DNA of 64,000 nucleotides from a virus: IMG/VR virus record IMGVR_UViG_3300034280_001042, positions 1-64,000 of that record; one strand, written 5' to 3'. Position numbers and translations under genes: made by a program. This document shows, in pieces, positions 7,997 through 16,213 of this stretch. The notes beneath the pieces are model-generated. The model saw only the letters and a program-made list of their open reading frames with translations, made no database searches and was not told the DNA's origin. Within the stretch, counting starts at the first letter, position 1; the number at the start of each line of letters is the position of its first letter.

Positions 7997-10762
7997 ATGC
8001 CAACATGTAATAGTGCTAATTATAATCTATCAGCAAACTGGAATGGTGTTGTAGGAAATCTTACTTCTGTTGGTACTAATGGAAGTCCCAGCTATTATGA
8101 TACCTATGACCAGTCAGGATCTTTATACGAATGGAATGATTCTATTATTGGGTCCAATAGAGGATTAAGGGGTGGTAGCTGGACAGACTCTACTGTTAGT
8201 AATTTGTCAAAATCATATAGATTTTCTTTTTTGCCTAACGCTAGATTAACTACTGTTGGATTTAGAATAGCTACAATCAATGATGATCGTCAATACAGCA
8301 CCTTTGTAACAGTAGCTAATATTGCTAATGCAGCTGATAGCACAACATATGGTTCTGTTGGATATACATATAAAATACAAAAATATTTAGTTACTAATAC
8401 TGAGTATACGGAATTTCTAAATGCTATAGGTATGACAGATACCTATGGACTGTATTCAGCAACATATATGGGCACAGAAAGCAGAGGAGGTATTGCTAGA
8501 GGAGGATCCAATGGAAGTTATGTATATGCTGTTAAAACTAACATGGGAAATAAACCAGTATACTATATATCTTGGTTTAATGCTGCTAGATTTGTAAACT
8601 GGTTGCATAATGGAAAACCCAGTGGTGCTCAAAATTCATCCTCAACAGAAGACGGAGCATACACCCTCAATGGAGCTATATCTGGATATAGTTTTACAAA
8701 AAATATCTCAGCTAAATATTGGATTCCAACAGAGAACGAATGGTATAAAGCAGCTTATTATGATCCATCTTTGAATACAGGATCGGGTGGATATTACTCT
8801 TACTCAACACGTAGCAACAGCTCCCCAGATTCCGTAACAGCATCTTCAATCGGAGATGCTATATTGCCAATTGGTTGCATAACACCTACTCCAACAGCAT
8901 CTTTCACACCATCTCCTACAAAAACTCCAACTAATACACCGACCAATACAGCAACAGTAACTGCTTCACAAACTAAAACGCCATCGGCAACTCCTACATT
9001 CACACCAACTCCAACAATAACGGCTTCTGTAACGCCAACTGTTACTAAAACTCAAACAACTACCATTACTCCAACAAGAACCGTTACTCCAACACATACT
9101 GCAACCAGTTCTTTAACTCCTTCAATCACTCCAACAAATACAAAGACTCCAACAGCTACTAAAACTAGTACTCCAACAACCACAGTATCTCCGACACCAT
9201 CCAAGTCTTTATGTGATTCTTTAAAACTAGGACAACTAATTCTAAATGAAGCACTATACAATACAAATGACATTACTATATTATATAACGGATTTGTATT
9301 AAGGGGCATAATTGATGATCCCATATTTAGCTTAAGAGAACCTCCAAATGTAACGCCTACAAGAACTCCCACGGTTACTCCTACAAATACAGCAACTCCT
9401 ACGGTTACTCCTACAAAGACTGCAACCCCAACTCTTACCACCAGTTTAACTAATACTCCAACAGCAACAACAACACCTACTAAGACTCCAACACAAACTC
9501 AAACCAGTACAACAACTCCAACAAACACAATAACCCCAACAGTAACGACGACACAAACTCAAACCACAACACAAACAATAACTCCTACAGTTAGTGTTAC
9601 ATCTACTAGTACCTTAACTCCAACTCCTACTAATACTATTACCTCTACTAATACTGTAACTCCAACAAATACTAATACTCAAACAAATACTGGTTCTCTA
9701 ACACCAACTCCCACACTAACAGCTACTACAACTCCTACTATAACTCCAACAAACACTGAAACTCCTACTATAACTCCAACTAGCACTGTTACTCCAACTA
9801 ATAGTACAACTCCAACTAATACTATTACGCCTACAAATACAGCTAGTCAAACCCCAACAAACACAATAACTCCGACATATACAAGAACACCAACTCCAAC
9901 TCCAACTAATCCAATACCAGCTTCATTCGTAGCAGTTGCTTTTAATTCAGACACTGTTGCAACTTCTAATAATGGAATTTCATGGAATAATTATACTTTA
10001 CCAGGATCTAAATATTGGACAGATATAGAATATGGTAACGGAGTATTCGTATCTTGTCCTTATACAGATGCTGTGGGAGCCAAATCTACCAACATTTCTA
10101 GTTGGACCAACCAATCTTTAGGCTCGGCCTCTAATTGGATCAATATAATTTATGGTAATGGTATTTTTGTTGTTATGTCTCAAACTGGTAATACTCAAAT
10201 TTACTCTAGTACCACAGATACATGGTCTTCATCTTCTTTACCTTCTCTGGGTGTTGGTTCAATATGGAAGTGTGGAGCATATGGTAATGGTGTCTACGTT
10301 GCATTGTCCTCTACAAATAATCTAGCCACGTCAAACAATGGAACCAGTTGGAGTCAATCTACATTACCTTCTACTGGGGACTGGCAAGCTATTACATATG
10401 GCAATAATAAGTTTGTAGCAATTGCAAATAACTCTGATAAAGCCATATATTCCAGTAATGGTACAGATTGGTCTGCTAGTACCCTGCCATCTGTCGCCTA
10501 TTGGTCTAGTATAGCTTATGGTAATGGTAAATATGTGGCAGTTGCAAATGATTTTGGTTATGTCGCAGTTTCTTCTGATGGAGTTAATTGGACTCAATAT
10601 GCTTCTCTGTGGGGCCTATGGCAAGGTATCTCTTATGGAAATAACATATTTGTAACTGTTGGTTTTGGTTCAACTACGCTAACGTCAACAAATGGAATAA
10701 CCTGGACTCAAAGAACAATGGTCGGTCGAGATTGGTCAGCAATTACATTTAGAAACGATTAA
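7997..10762 (+). CDS. Appendage protein: permuted FGE-like domain + Thr-Pro linkers + propeller
   Basis: 921 residues. Residues 1-92 match the C-terminal half of a formylglycine-generating-enzyme-type (SUMF1, C-type-lectin-like fold) domain: GSLYEWND, RGLRGGSW, VGFRIA. Residues about 100-285 match the N-terminal half of the same kind of domain: YKIQKYLVTNTEYTEFLNA, PVYYISWFNAARFVNWL, YWIPTENEWYKAAYYDP. The order is therefore reversed relative to the usual family. Then come a Thr-Pro linker (296-403), a short unique segment (404-452), a second linker (453-639) and about seven YGNGxFVAV / SxNGxxW propeller repeats (640-921). Likely a receptor-binding or decoration fibre; catalysis is unlikely. 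Confidence 0.75.
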   Translation: MPTCNSANYNLSANWNGVVGNLTSVGTNGSPSYYDTYDQSGSLYEWNDSIIGSNRGLRGGSWTDSTVSNLSKSYRFSFLPNARLTTVGFRIATINDDRQYSTFVTVANIANAADSTTYGSVGYTYKIQKYLVTNTEYTEFLNAIGMTDTYGLYSATYMGTESRGGIARGGSNGSYVYAVKTNMGNKPVYYISWFNAARFVNWLHNGKPSGAQNSSSTEDGAYTLNGAISGYSFTKNISAKYWIPTENEWYKAAYYDPSLNTGSGGYYSYSTRSNSSPDSVTASSIGDAILPIGCITPTPTASFTPSPTKTPTNTPTNTATVTASQTKTPSATPTFTPTPTITASVTPTVTKTQTTTITPTRTVTPTHTATSSLTPSITPTNTKTPTATKTSTPTTTVSPTPSKSLCDSLKLGQLILNEALYNTNDITILYNGFVLRGIIDDPIFSLREPPNVTPTRTPTVTPTNTATPTVTPTKTATPTLTTSLTNTPTATTTPTKTPTQTQTSTTTPTNTITPTVTTTQTQTTTQTITPTVSVTSTSTLTPTPTNTITSTNTVTPTNTNTQTNTGSLTPTPTLTATTTPTITPTNTETPTITPTSTVTPTNSTTPTNTITPTNTASQTPTNTITPTYTRTPTPTPTNPIPASFVAVAFNSDTVATSNNGISWNNYTLPGSKYWTDIEYGNGVFVSCPYTDAVGAKSTNISSWTNQSLGSASNWINIIYGNGIFVVMSQTGNTQIYSSTTDTWSSSSLPSLGVGSIWKCGAYGNGVYVALSSTNNLATSNNGTSWSQSTLPSTGDWQAITYGNNKFVAIANNSDKAIYSSNGTDWSASTLPSVAYWSSIAYGNGKYVAVANDFGYVAVSSDGVNWTQYASLWGLWQGISYGNNIFVTVGFGSTTLTSTNGITWTQRTMVGRDWSAITFRND
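8882..9205 (+). repeat. Thr-Pro linker repeat, first block
   Basis: Coding low-complexity repeat with TPT, TNTPTNTATVT and TKTPTAT units, residues 296-403 of the host protein. Same repeat style as 2629-2901. Confidence 0.9.
9353..9913 (+). repeat. Thr-Pro linker repeat, second block
   Basis: Coding low-complexity repeat of TPTNT, TPTVTPT and TQTQTTT units, residues 453-639. Nearly every second residue is Thr, giving a long extended stalk before the propeller. Confidence 0.9.
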
Positions 10763-10777
10763 AAAAGGATAAATATT

Positions 10778-11005
10778 ATGACTTTAACATATACAATAGA
10801 AGCAAATAATACAGTAGCGATCTACTCTGACACACAAACAGAACCAATCATTTTACAACCCAATTGGCCTAATGGTACTCCTTGGTCATCGTCCGCAGAA
10901 GCTTCAACTTGGGCAGAATTGTGCATAGCTTCAATGCAAGATCCAAATGCCCCATATGCTCCAGCTGGTCCTGGTTTACCCGGTGACAATAAAACAAACT
11001 CTTAA
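10778..11005 (+). CDS. Small fibre-associated protein, unknown
   Basis: 75 residues, beta-rich opening (MTLTYTIEANNTVAIYSD) then a Pro/Trp-rich middle (QPNWPNGTPWSSSAEASTWAE) and a Pro/Gly tail. The WPNGTPW / A-x-x-WAE layout recalls short phage proteins encoded next to tail fibres. AAAAAGGATAAAT site upstream. It sits directly after the large appendage gene; a chaperone or small structural role is a guess. Confidence 0.5.
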   Translation: MTLTYTIEANNTVAIYSDTQTEPIILQPNWPNGTPWSSSAEASTWAELCIASMQDPNAPYAPAGPGLPGDNKTNS

Positions 11006-11020
11006 AAAAGAATACTTTAT

Positions 11021-11401
11021 ATGAATAACGAAAAACTAAAACTTATTGCTAACAAAGTTATCGAAAAGTCTCAGATTCCTGAAAAGGATAATTATGGATT
11101 TGCAATTGTTACGGTTTTAATGGTAATTAGTATCATCTTAACGTGCGTAAGGATTCTACAAGAATGCGATAAAAATAAAGTACTCCCTATGGATCAAGCT
11201 CAATATTCTAAAGAAATTAAAGCTCTTACTAATACCAGGGGCTGGTTTACTAAAATGAGAATTAAAAAATTGATTAGAAAAGAATTAACTTCAGAAAATT
11301 ATAGACTTTATAATAAAGCTTTATTAGAAGCTATTCTTGATACAGGAGAAACTCTCACGGAAGAGGAAACATTTACTCTAATGGAGGCGGCTAATGTTTA
11401 A
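11021..11401 (+). CDS. Membrane protein with helical tail, unknown
   Basis: 126 residues. One membrane helix at about 25-45 (FAIVTVLMVISIILTCVRIL), then a basic helical domain and an acidic end (DTGETLTEEETFTLMEAANV). Its 3' end overlaps the start of the next membrane protein by eight bases, suggesting translational coupling. No family recognised. Confidence 0.55.
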   Translation: MNNEKLKLIANKVIEKSQIPEKDNYGFAIVTVLMVISIILTCVRILQECDKNKVLPMDQAQYSKEIKALTNTRGWFTKMRIKKLIRKELTSENYRLYNKALLEAILDTGETLTEEETFTLMEAANV

Positions 11402-11642
11402 TTTATTAATGTGGTCTGTGTATGGAATTTTTGTTGGTAGCATTGCTAAGAGTTTAGTTCCGGGAGAAGAACATCTAGGTTTTTTTCAAACCATAGCTCT
11501 AGGTGTTGCTGGTTCCTATATGGGAGGAGCAATCCTATATATGCTCGGAACATACCAAGCAGTTTCTCCAGCTGGTTTATTTATGGGTGTTGTAGGATCT
11601 GTAATTAGTTTGATACTTTACAATAAAGCTATCAAAGTATAG
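11394..11642 (+). CDS. GlsB/YeaQ/YmgE-like membrane protein
   Basis: 82 residues, three hydrophobic segments with Gly motifs GIFVGSIAKSLVPG, GVAGSYMGGAILYMLG and FMGVVGSVISLILYNK. This is the length and Gly-rich hairpin pattern of the GlsB/YeaQ/YmgE (transglycosylase-associated, general stress) family. Its function in bacteria is poorly defined; in a phage it could protect or alter the host envelope. Ribosome site GGAGG lies inside the preceding gene's end. Confidence 0.65.
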   Translation: MFNLLMWSVYGIFVGSIAKSLVPGEEHLGFFQTIALGVAGSYMGGAILYMLGTYQAVSPAGLFMGVVGSVISLILYNKAIKV

Positions 11643-11657
11643 ATACTTGATTATGCA

Positions 11658-12575
11658 ATGAAATCTCATCAAAAAATTCCGGTATTATTATGGCTATATC
11701 ATAATGATCTTTGGCCAGAATTTCTAGAGCTATTAAGGCCAATCGGTGATCTGATTGATTTGCGTCTTGGATTATGTGTAGAGAATAATATAGATCATAT
11801 CTCTCAAGACTTCTATAGTCATTTTACTGGGTCAATTACTTTGCACCCGAACAAGGGAGTTGATGTTCTCCCTTTTCTTCATCAGATGAGTTTTTTAAAC
11901 ACAGAGAACTCTGATGACGTATTTTTAAAAATACACGGGAAAAAGAGCGAGATAGTCCCAGGCATGAACTGGAGAGCCATTCTGCTTAATAGTTTGATTG
12001 GAAATAGAGAAAATTTCGTATCCAATATAACCAAGTTTAATCAGCCAAATATTGGCATGTTGTCTAGTCAAAATCTAATCTTGTCAAATAGAGAAAGGGC
12101 AAATACTAAGAAAATAAATCAATTATGCCAAATGATGAATATAGACTATTCCATTGTCAACTCTGGTAGTTTTCCTTCTGGTAATATGTTTTTTGGCAGA
12201 ACTAGTTTGTTTAGACAATATTTTAATGAATCAACCATACAAAAACTGAATGACCTATTTAAAGCAGAGTGCGGTAGAGTGATTGATTCTAAAGACGGAA
12301 CATATTGTCATACTCTAGAAAGAATGTTCGGATATCTAGTATCCTATAACAACCAAAAGATTCTCCAGTGTTCCGAAATAAATATTGATATCTTTGGACA
12401 TGACAGTCCTAATCAAATATTTAATATAGTTATAATGTACAACGGAGACTGTTATTATCGAGATAATATGTATGTTTATGGTAAAATTCTTTCTCAAGAT
12501 AAATCTGGAATAGTAGTAGACTGGAAACACACAACACCAAATCAAATAAGAAAATATAAAATAAATGAAAGATGA
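11658..12575 (+). CDS. Rhamnan-synthesis F (RgpF)-like glycosyltransferase
   Basis: 305 residues. Motifs typical of RgpF-type proteins are present in order: LYHNDLWPEFLELL, NKGVDVLPFLHQM, DVFLKIHGKKS, WRAILLNSLIG, GMLSSQNLIL, PSGNMFFGRTSLF and GTYCHTLERMFGYLV. These enzymes build rhamnose-containing polysaccharides and occur often fused to or beside GT2 enzymes. It opens the glycan island. The last 12 bases overlap the next gene. Confidence 0.75.
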   Translation: MKSHQKIPVLLWLYHNDLWPEFLELLRPIGDLIDLRLGLCVENNIDHISQDFYSHFTGSITLHPNKGVDVLPFLHQMSFLNTENSDDVFLKIHGKKSEIVPGMNWRAILLNSLIGNRENFVSNITKFNQPNIGMLSSQNLILSNRERANTKKINQLCQMMNIDYSIVNSGSFPSGNMFFGRTSLFRQYFNESTIQKLNDLFKAECGRVIDSKDGTYCHTLERMFGYLVSYNNQKILQCSEINIDIFGHDSPNQIFNIVIMYNGDCYYRDNMYVYGKILSQDKSGIVVDWKHTTPNQIRKYKINER

Positions 12576-13824
12576 ACCTGAAATAGATATTAAACTATTT
12601 GATCCTGATATTTATATAAAATATAATCCAGACATAGCCAAACATCTCCTTACTCCTGCTAATGCTTCAATTAGTAAGGATTTATTAGATCAGAAACTAC
12701 TAAACCATTATACTAAATGTGGATATAAAGAAAATAGACTCTTTAATAAAGAACAGCTCAAAAAAGTATGGGTCTCAGAAGACGAAATAGATAATGCTTT
12801 TGATCATGAATTTTATCTTGCAGAATATCCTGAAACTATTGAGTTTAGTGCTTATTTGTCTCAAGTATCATTGAGAGAAAGACTGTTTAATCATTATTAT
12901 CAGTTTGGTAAAATAGAAGGAAGATATATAAATCAACAACAAAAATATGCTTATAAAATAAAAACACTAAATATTAGTAAAATTATACCACGGTCTTCTT
13001 TGAAACATTTTACAAATAATCTAGAATGTATTGCTTTATTGGTAACGGATAATGAAATACAAAATGGTCAATATATAGAATTAATTAATCGTTTAATCGA
13101 CAATACAACCAAAGAAGAAGCCCAGAACATACACTTCAACATAATTGTTAACAATATAAACTGCTGTATAGAAACCAAAACTATACAAACCATCTTTTCT
13201 AATGTAAATATTATCAATCTTAATCTAACTGAAGAAGAAGATTTGTATTTGAAAGATGCCCGCAAGTTAGAAAAAATCCCAACATATGGAAGAAAATCTG
13301 GGCCAAATATAATGTTTTATAGAACCATAGAGGTCTGCAAAAACTATAATACCACATTATTTCTGGAAACAGATTGTTTTTTTAGAGAAACATGGCTACA
13401 AAAACTCAAAAACTTTGTTAATCATTCAAACGGCTTTTGGATATCTGGGGCTCTTTATGACGGATTAGTTCCAAACGCAGCAGGATCAGCATTATCAACT
13501 CATATCAATGGAGGAGTAGGATTATATGCTACCGGAAACGAAACGTGTCGATTATTCATGGGTCAGTGCGAAGTCTTTTTGATAGAACAGATCAAAGGAG
13601 GCTTAGCAGTACTAGCTTATGATGTTGGTATAAAAATGTATATAGACCATATAACAAACGCTAATATTAAAAACCCTGAAGATATCCTAGTCGCTAAATT
13701 TCTTAATCGCCAATATTTACCAAATAAAATTATTGGTAATTTTAGCACAACTAAGGATACGATTATTAGTTTAGAACAAATCAGTAATATTTATAACTAC
13801 TATATTATACATAAAAAATCCTAA
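12565..13824 (+). CDS. GT-A-type glycosyltransferase with two FDxxxYL modules
   Basis: 419 residues. The N-terminal 125 residues hold two copies of a module of the type FDPDIYIKYNPDI...NHYTKCGYKENRLF and FDHEFYLAEYPET...NHYYQFGKIEGRYI, common in bacterial and viral GT proteins as a non-catalytic repeat. The C-terminal domain starts near residue 150 and has LFLETDCFFRETWL, a DxD-like metal site, and NGGVGLYA, as in GT-A folds. The sugar donor cannot be read. Same module occurs in the gene at 16206. Confidence 0.65.
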   Translation: MKDEPEIDIKLFDPDIYIKYNPDIAKHLLTPANASISKDLLDQKLLNHYTKCGYKENRLFNKEQLKKVWVSEDEIDNAFDHEFYLAEYPETIEFSAYLSQVSLRERLFNHYYQFGKIEGRYINQQQKYAYKIKTLNISKIIPRSSLKHFTNNLECIALLVTDNEIQNGQYIELINRLIDNTTKEEAQNIHFNIIVNNINCCIETKTIQTIFSNVNIINLNLTEEEDLYLKDARKLEKIPTYGRKSGPNIMFYRTIEVCKNYNTTLFLETDCFFRETWLQKLKNFVNHSNGFWISGALYDGLVPNAAGSALSTHINGGVGLYATGNETCRLFMGQCEVFLIEQIKGGLAVLAYDVGIKMYIDHITNANIKNPEDILVAKFLNRQYLPNKIIGNFSTTKDTIISLEQISNIYNYYIIHKKS

Positions 13825-13856
13825 CGCCTAACATTAATTCTATAGCAACATAAAAT

Positions 13857-14645
13857 ATGAATAAATTAATAGTAACACACAACGCAGGATTATTTTCTTG
13901 TATGAGTCAAAGATTAAGGGCAATAATTGTTTATGCTAATGAGCATAAAATATTCCCTAAAATTGTCGATAGCTCCCAGCAATTTATGTTATATAAACAA
14001 AATCAAGACAATGATATAACTAATTTTTTTCTAGATCAAGATATTCCACAAGAGCTCTCGTATACAGAGCATATCGATTTTACCGATCAGTTTACTGATT
14101 ATTCCAAGCTTAATTTTAATATTTTGAGTCCAATCATTAATCAATATTTTTTCCCAAGTAATTTTGTCACAAAAAAAGTTTTGTATTTTGAAAATAAATA
14201 TAATATACAATACAGCAATCTTTGCTCAGTATTCTATCGGGGCAACGATAAAGCATTAGAATGCAAATTAGCGACCCATGATGACTTTATTAAAAGAGCA
14301 AAAATTGTTAAAAATTTAAATCGTAATATTAGGTTTTTAGTACAAACAGACGATCTGGTTTTTTTGCAACTTTTTTTAGCAGAATTTGAAAATTCTATTC
14401 ACATCGCAGAACTACCAGCAATAAACCGACCATCCACATCTGTGACTGCCTTACTTGATGTGAATAATAGAATAAATTTTGCGATTGATTTTATAGCAGC
14501 GGTCATTGTTGTGTCTCGATGTAACATTATGATAACTCATTCCGGTAATTGTGGTTATTGGGCATCTTTATATAGGGGATCCTCAACTAATATTATTCAA
14601 CACTTTACTAACGAAGCAAATAATAATTATGGATGGATCTCTTAA
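13857..14645 (+). CDS. Fucosyltransferase-like GT-B protein
   Basis: 262 residues. Central VFYRGNDKALECKLA corresponds to the donor-binding H-x-R-G-x-D-like motif of alpha-1,6/O-fucosyltransferase-type enzymes (here Y-R-G-N-D), followed by RFLVQTDD and a C-terminal FAIDFIAAVIVVSRCNIMITHSGN, the usual donor-site helix and GNCGYWASLYRG. Assigned by motif order; the acceptor is unknown. A short gap (13825-13856) with no clear promoter precedes it. Confidence 0.6.
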   Translation: MNKLIVTHNAGLFSCMSQRLRAIIVYANEHKIFPKIVDSSQQFMLYKQNQDNDITNFFLDQDIPQELSYTEHIDFTDQFTDYSKLNFNILSPIINQYFFPSNFVTKKVLYFENKYNIQYSNLCSVFYRGNDKALECKLATHDDFIKRAKIVKNLNRNIRFLVQTDDLVFLQLFLAEFENSIHIAELPAINRPSTSVTALLDVNNRINFAIDFIAAVIVVSRCNIMITHSGNCGYWASLYRGSSTNIIQHFTNEANNNYGWIS

Positions 14646-14648
14646 ACT

Positions 14649-15461
14649 ATGCCATATCTAACAGATTATATTAATTTTATTCAAAACGAACTAGATCAAA
14701 GTGATCTCGTAAACTATACAGTTAATCCCAATATCTGTATTAATTGTGAACACAATCTAGTTTGTCCTGAATTTACTCAGAATCATGATTTTCAAAAAGG
14801 AACAATACCACTCCCAAACAAAAAAGACAATTACTTAGTTAGAATAGAAAACTTCAAAGGTTTTGTAAATTCTGATATCTATATCGAATATAGTCAGCCT
14901 AATATTCTTAATATAAAAAACTCAATATACAGTAAATATTTTAATAAAATAATTTATATTCCTCCACTATTGTGTGAGTATAGTCCTAAAAACGACAAAA
15001 AAAATATTGATATATTAACTTGTTTTTATCATGTTTATGGTAGAAGACAGGTATTGTTTAACAATCTAAATAATGGTTTTTCTAGTTATATAAATATTCA
15101 AAATACTTTTGACCAAAATCTGTATGATATATACAAACAAGGCAAAATTCTAGTGAATGTTCATCAAACAGAATATCATCATACATTTGAAGAAATTAGA
15201 GTAATTCCAGCATTATTAAATGGATTGGTGGTTGTTGCAGAGGATAGTCCGTTGAAGGAAGCTGTTCCTTATCATGAATATGTCATCTGGAGCCCGTATG
15301 GGTCCATAGTAGATGCAACAAAAAATATATTAAATAACTACGAATTTTACTTTAATAAAATTCATGGAGAACAATCAAAGCTTAAACAAATATTTCAACA
15401 GATGAAATATAATATTAAAAAGGATATTAACAAATGTATAAAGACGCAGATATTATCGTAA
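14649..15461 (+). CDS. GT-B-type glycosyltransferase
   Basis: 270 residues. The first 60 residues contain ICINCEHNLVCPEF, a possible metal-binding CxxC...C. The C-terminal half has KILVNVHQTEYHHTFEEIR and IPALLNGLVVVAEDSPLKE, the E-x7-E-like donor region of retaining GT-B enzymes (also seen in bacterial CgeB-like proteins). Overlaps the next gene by 28 bases. Confidence 0.6.
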   Translation: MPYLTDYINFIQNELDQSDLVNYTVNPNICINCEHNLVCPEFTQNHDFQKGTIPLPNKKDNYLVRIENFKGFVNSDIYIEYSQPNILNIKNSIYSKYFNKIIYIPPLLCEYSPKNDKKNIDILTCFYHVYGRRQVLFNNLNNGFSSYINIQNTFDQNLYDIYKQGKILVNVHQTEYHHTFEEIRVIPALLNGLVVVAEDSPLKEAVPYHEYVIWSPYGSIVDATKNILNNYEFYFNKIHGEQSKLKQIFQQMKYNIKKDINKCIKTQILS

Positions 15462-16213
15462 GCTTAGCAGGCGGCCTTGGTAACAGACTACACACTCTCT
15501 ATAGTGCGCACTACCTTACTATGCATTACGGCTTACCTCTCAAGTATTATTGGCATGACGATTTTGGTAGCGGCTGCGGTTTTAATGATCTGTTTGACGA
15601 TGAGAGATTGGTTATGATTCAAGACAGGGCCGAGCTATATAATAATAGGCTTGAGATACGAAACTCTATGATTACAAATACAGAACTCCAACAAAAGATT
15701 CACTGGGTACACCCATTTACTGCTAGACTTGAACATAGCTCCCACAGCCCTGACCTAGCTGAAACATTCAACAACATCAAACTTCATCCAAGTATTATTG
15801 ATGAGATTAATAATATTAATATCCCAGAAAACACTTTTGGTATACATGTTCGCGGTGGAGATATAAAAGTTGGAAATATAGACCCAAGAGATAAGAGAAA
15901 ATATGTGTCTCCGGAGGCTTTTTTCTCGACTATTGATGACATTTTAAACCATAACAATAATCAAAAATTCCTTTTGTCATGCGAAAACCTAGAAGATGAA
16001 GAACTTTTTACTAATAGATATGATAAACAAAACCTGATTATATTAGGTTCATGCCCATATAATAGAAACTCTAAAAGAGGCATAATATGCGGATTTATTA
16101 ATATCATATTACTATCTAAGTGTATAAAAATCTTTGGAATGGTAAGCTCTTTTTCAAGCGTTGCCGTCCATATATCTAATCTTCCCACAACTAAAATTAA
16201 TTTTTATGCCTAA
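15434..16213 (+). CDS. GT11-like fucosyltransferase family protein
   Basis: 259 residues. The N-terminus has LAGGLGNRLHTLYSAHYL, matching the G-G-L-G-N-Q/R opening of alpha-1,2-fucosyltransferase-like enzymes, and residue region 137-142 has HVRGGD, the H-x-R-(R/G)-G-D donor motif. The C-terminal CIKIFGMVSSFSSVAVHIS fits the final S-S-FS motif. Sugar specificity is not proven. Base composition is a little higher in GC at its 5' end than in the preceding gene. Confidence 0.65.
   Translation: MYKDADIIVSLAGGLGNRLHTLYSAHYLTMHYGLPLKYYWHDDFGSGCGFNDLFDDERLVMIQDRAELYNNRLEIRNSMITNTELQQKIHWVHPFTARLEHSSHSPDLAETFNNIKLHPSIIDEINNINIPENTFGIHVRGGDIKVGNIDPRDKRKYVSPEAFFSTIDDILNHNNNQKFLLSCENLEDEELFTNRYDKQNLIILGSCPYNRNSKRGIICGFINIILLSKCIKIFGMVSSFSSVAVHISNLPTTKINFYA

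Noticed and set aside
7997-8300. Diversity-generating retroelement target in the lectin-like domain
   Set aside because: The fold type is used by such targets, but no reverse transcriptase or template repeat is in the window and the GFR region is not rich in AAC/AAT codons.
9052-9441. Open frame on the - strand across the Thr-Pro linker
   Set aside because: The Val/Gly-rich peptide is simply the reverse complement of the ACN-CCN repeat and has no ribosome site.
16161-16206. Longer start for the two-domain glycosyltransferase
   Set aside because: It would overlap the previous gene by 53 bases and add a hydrophobic stretch that reads like a frame shadow; the ATG at 16206 fits the usual short overlap.
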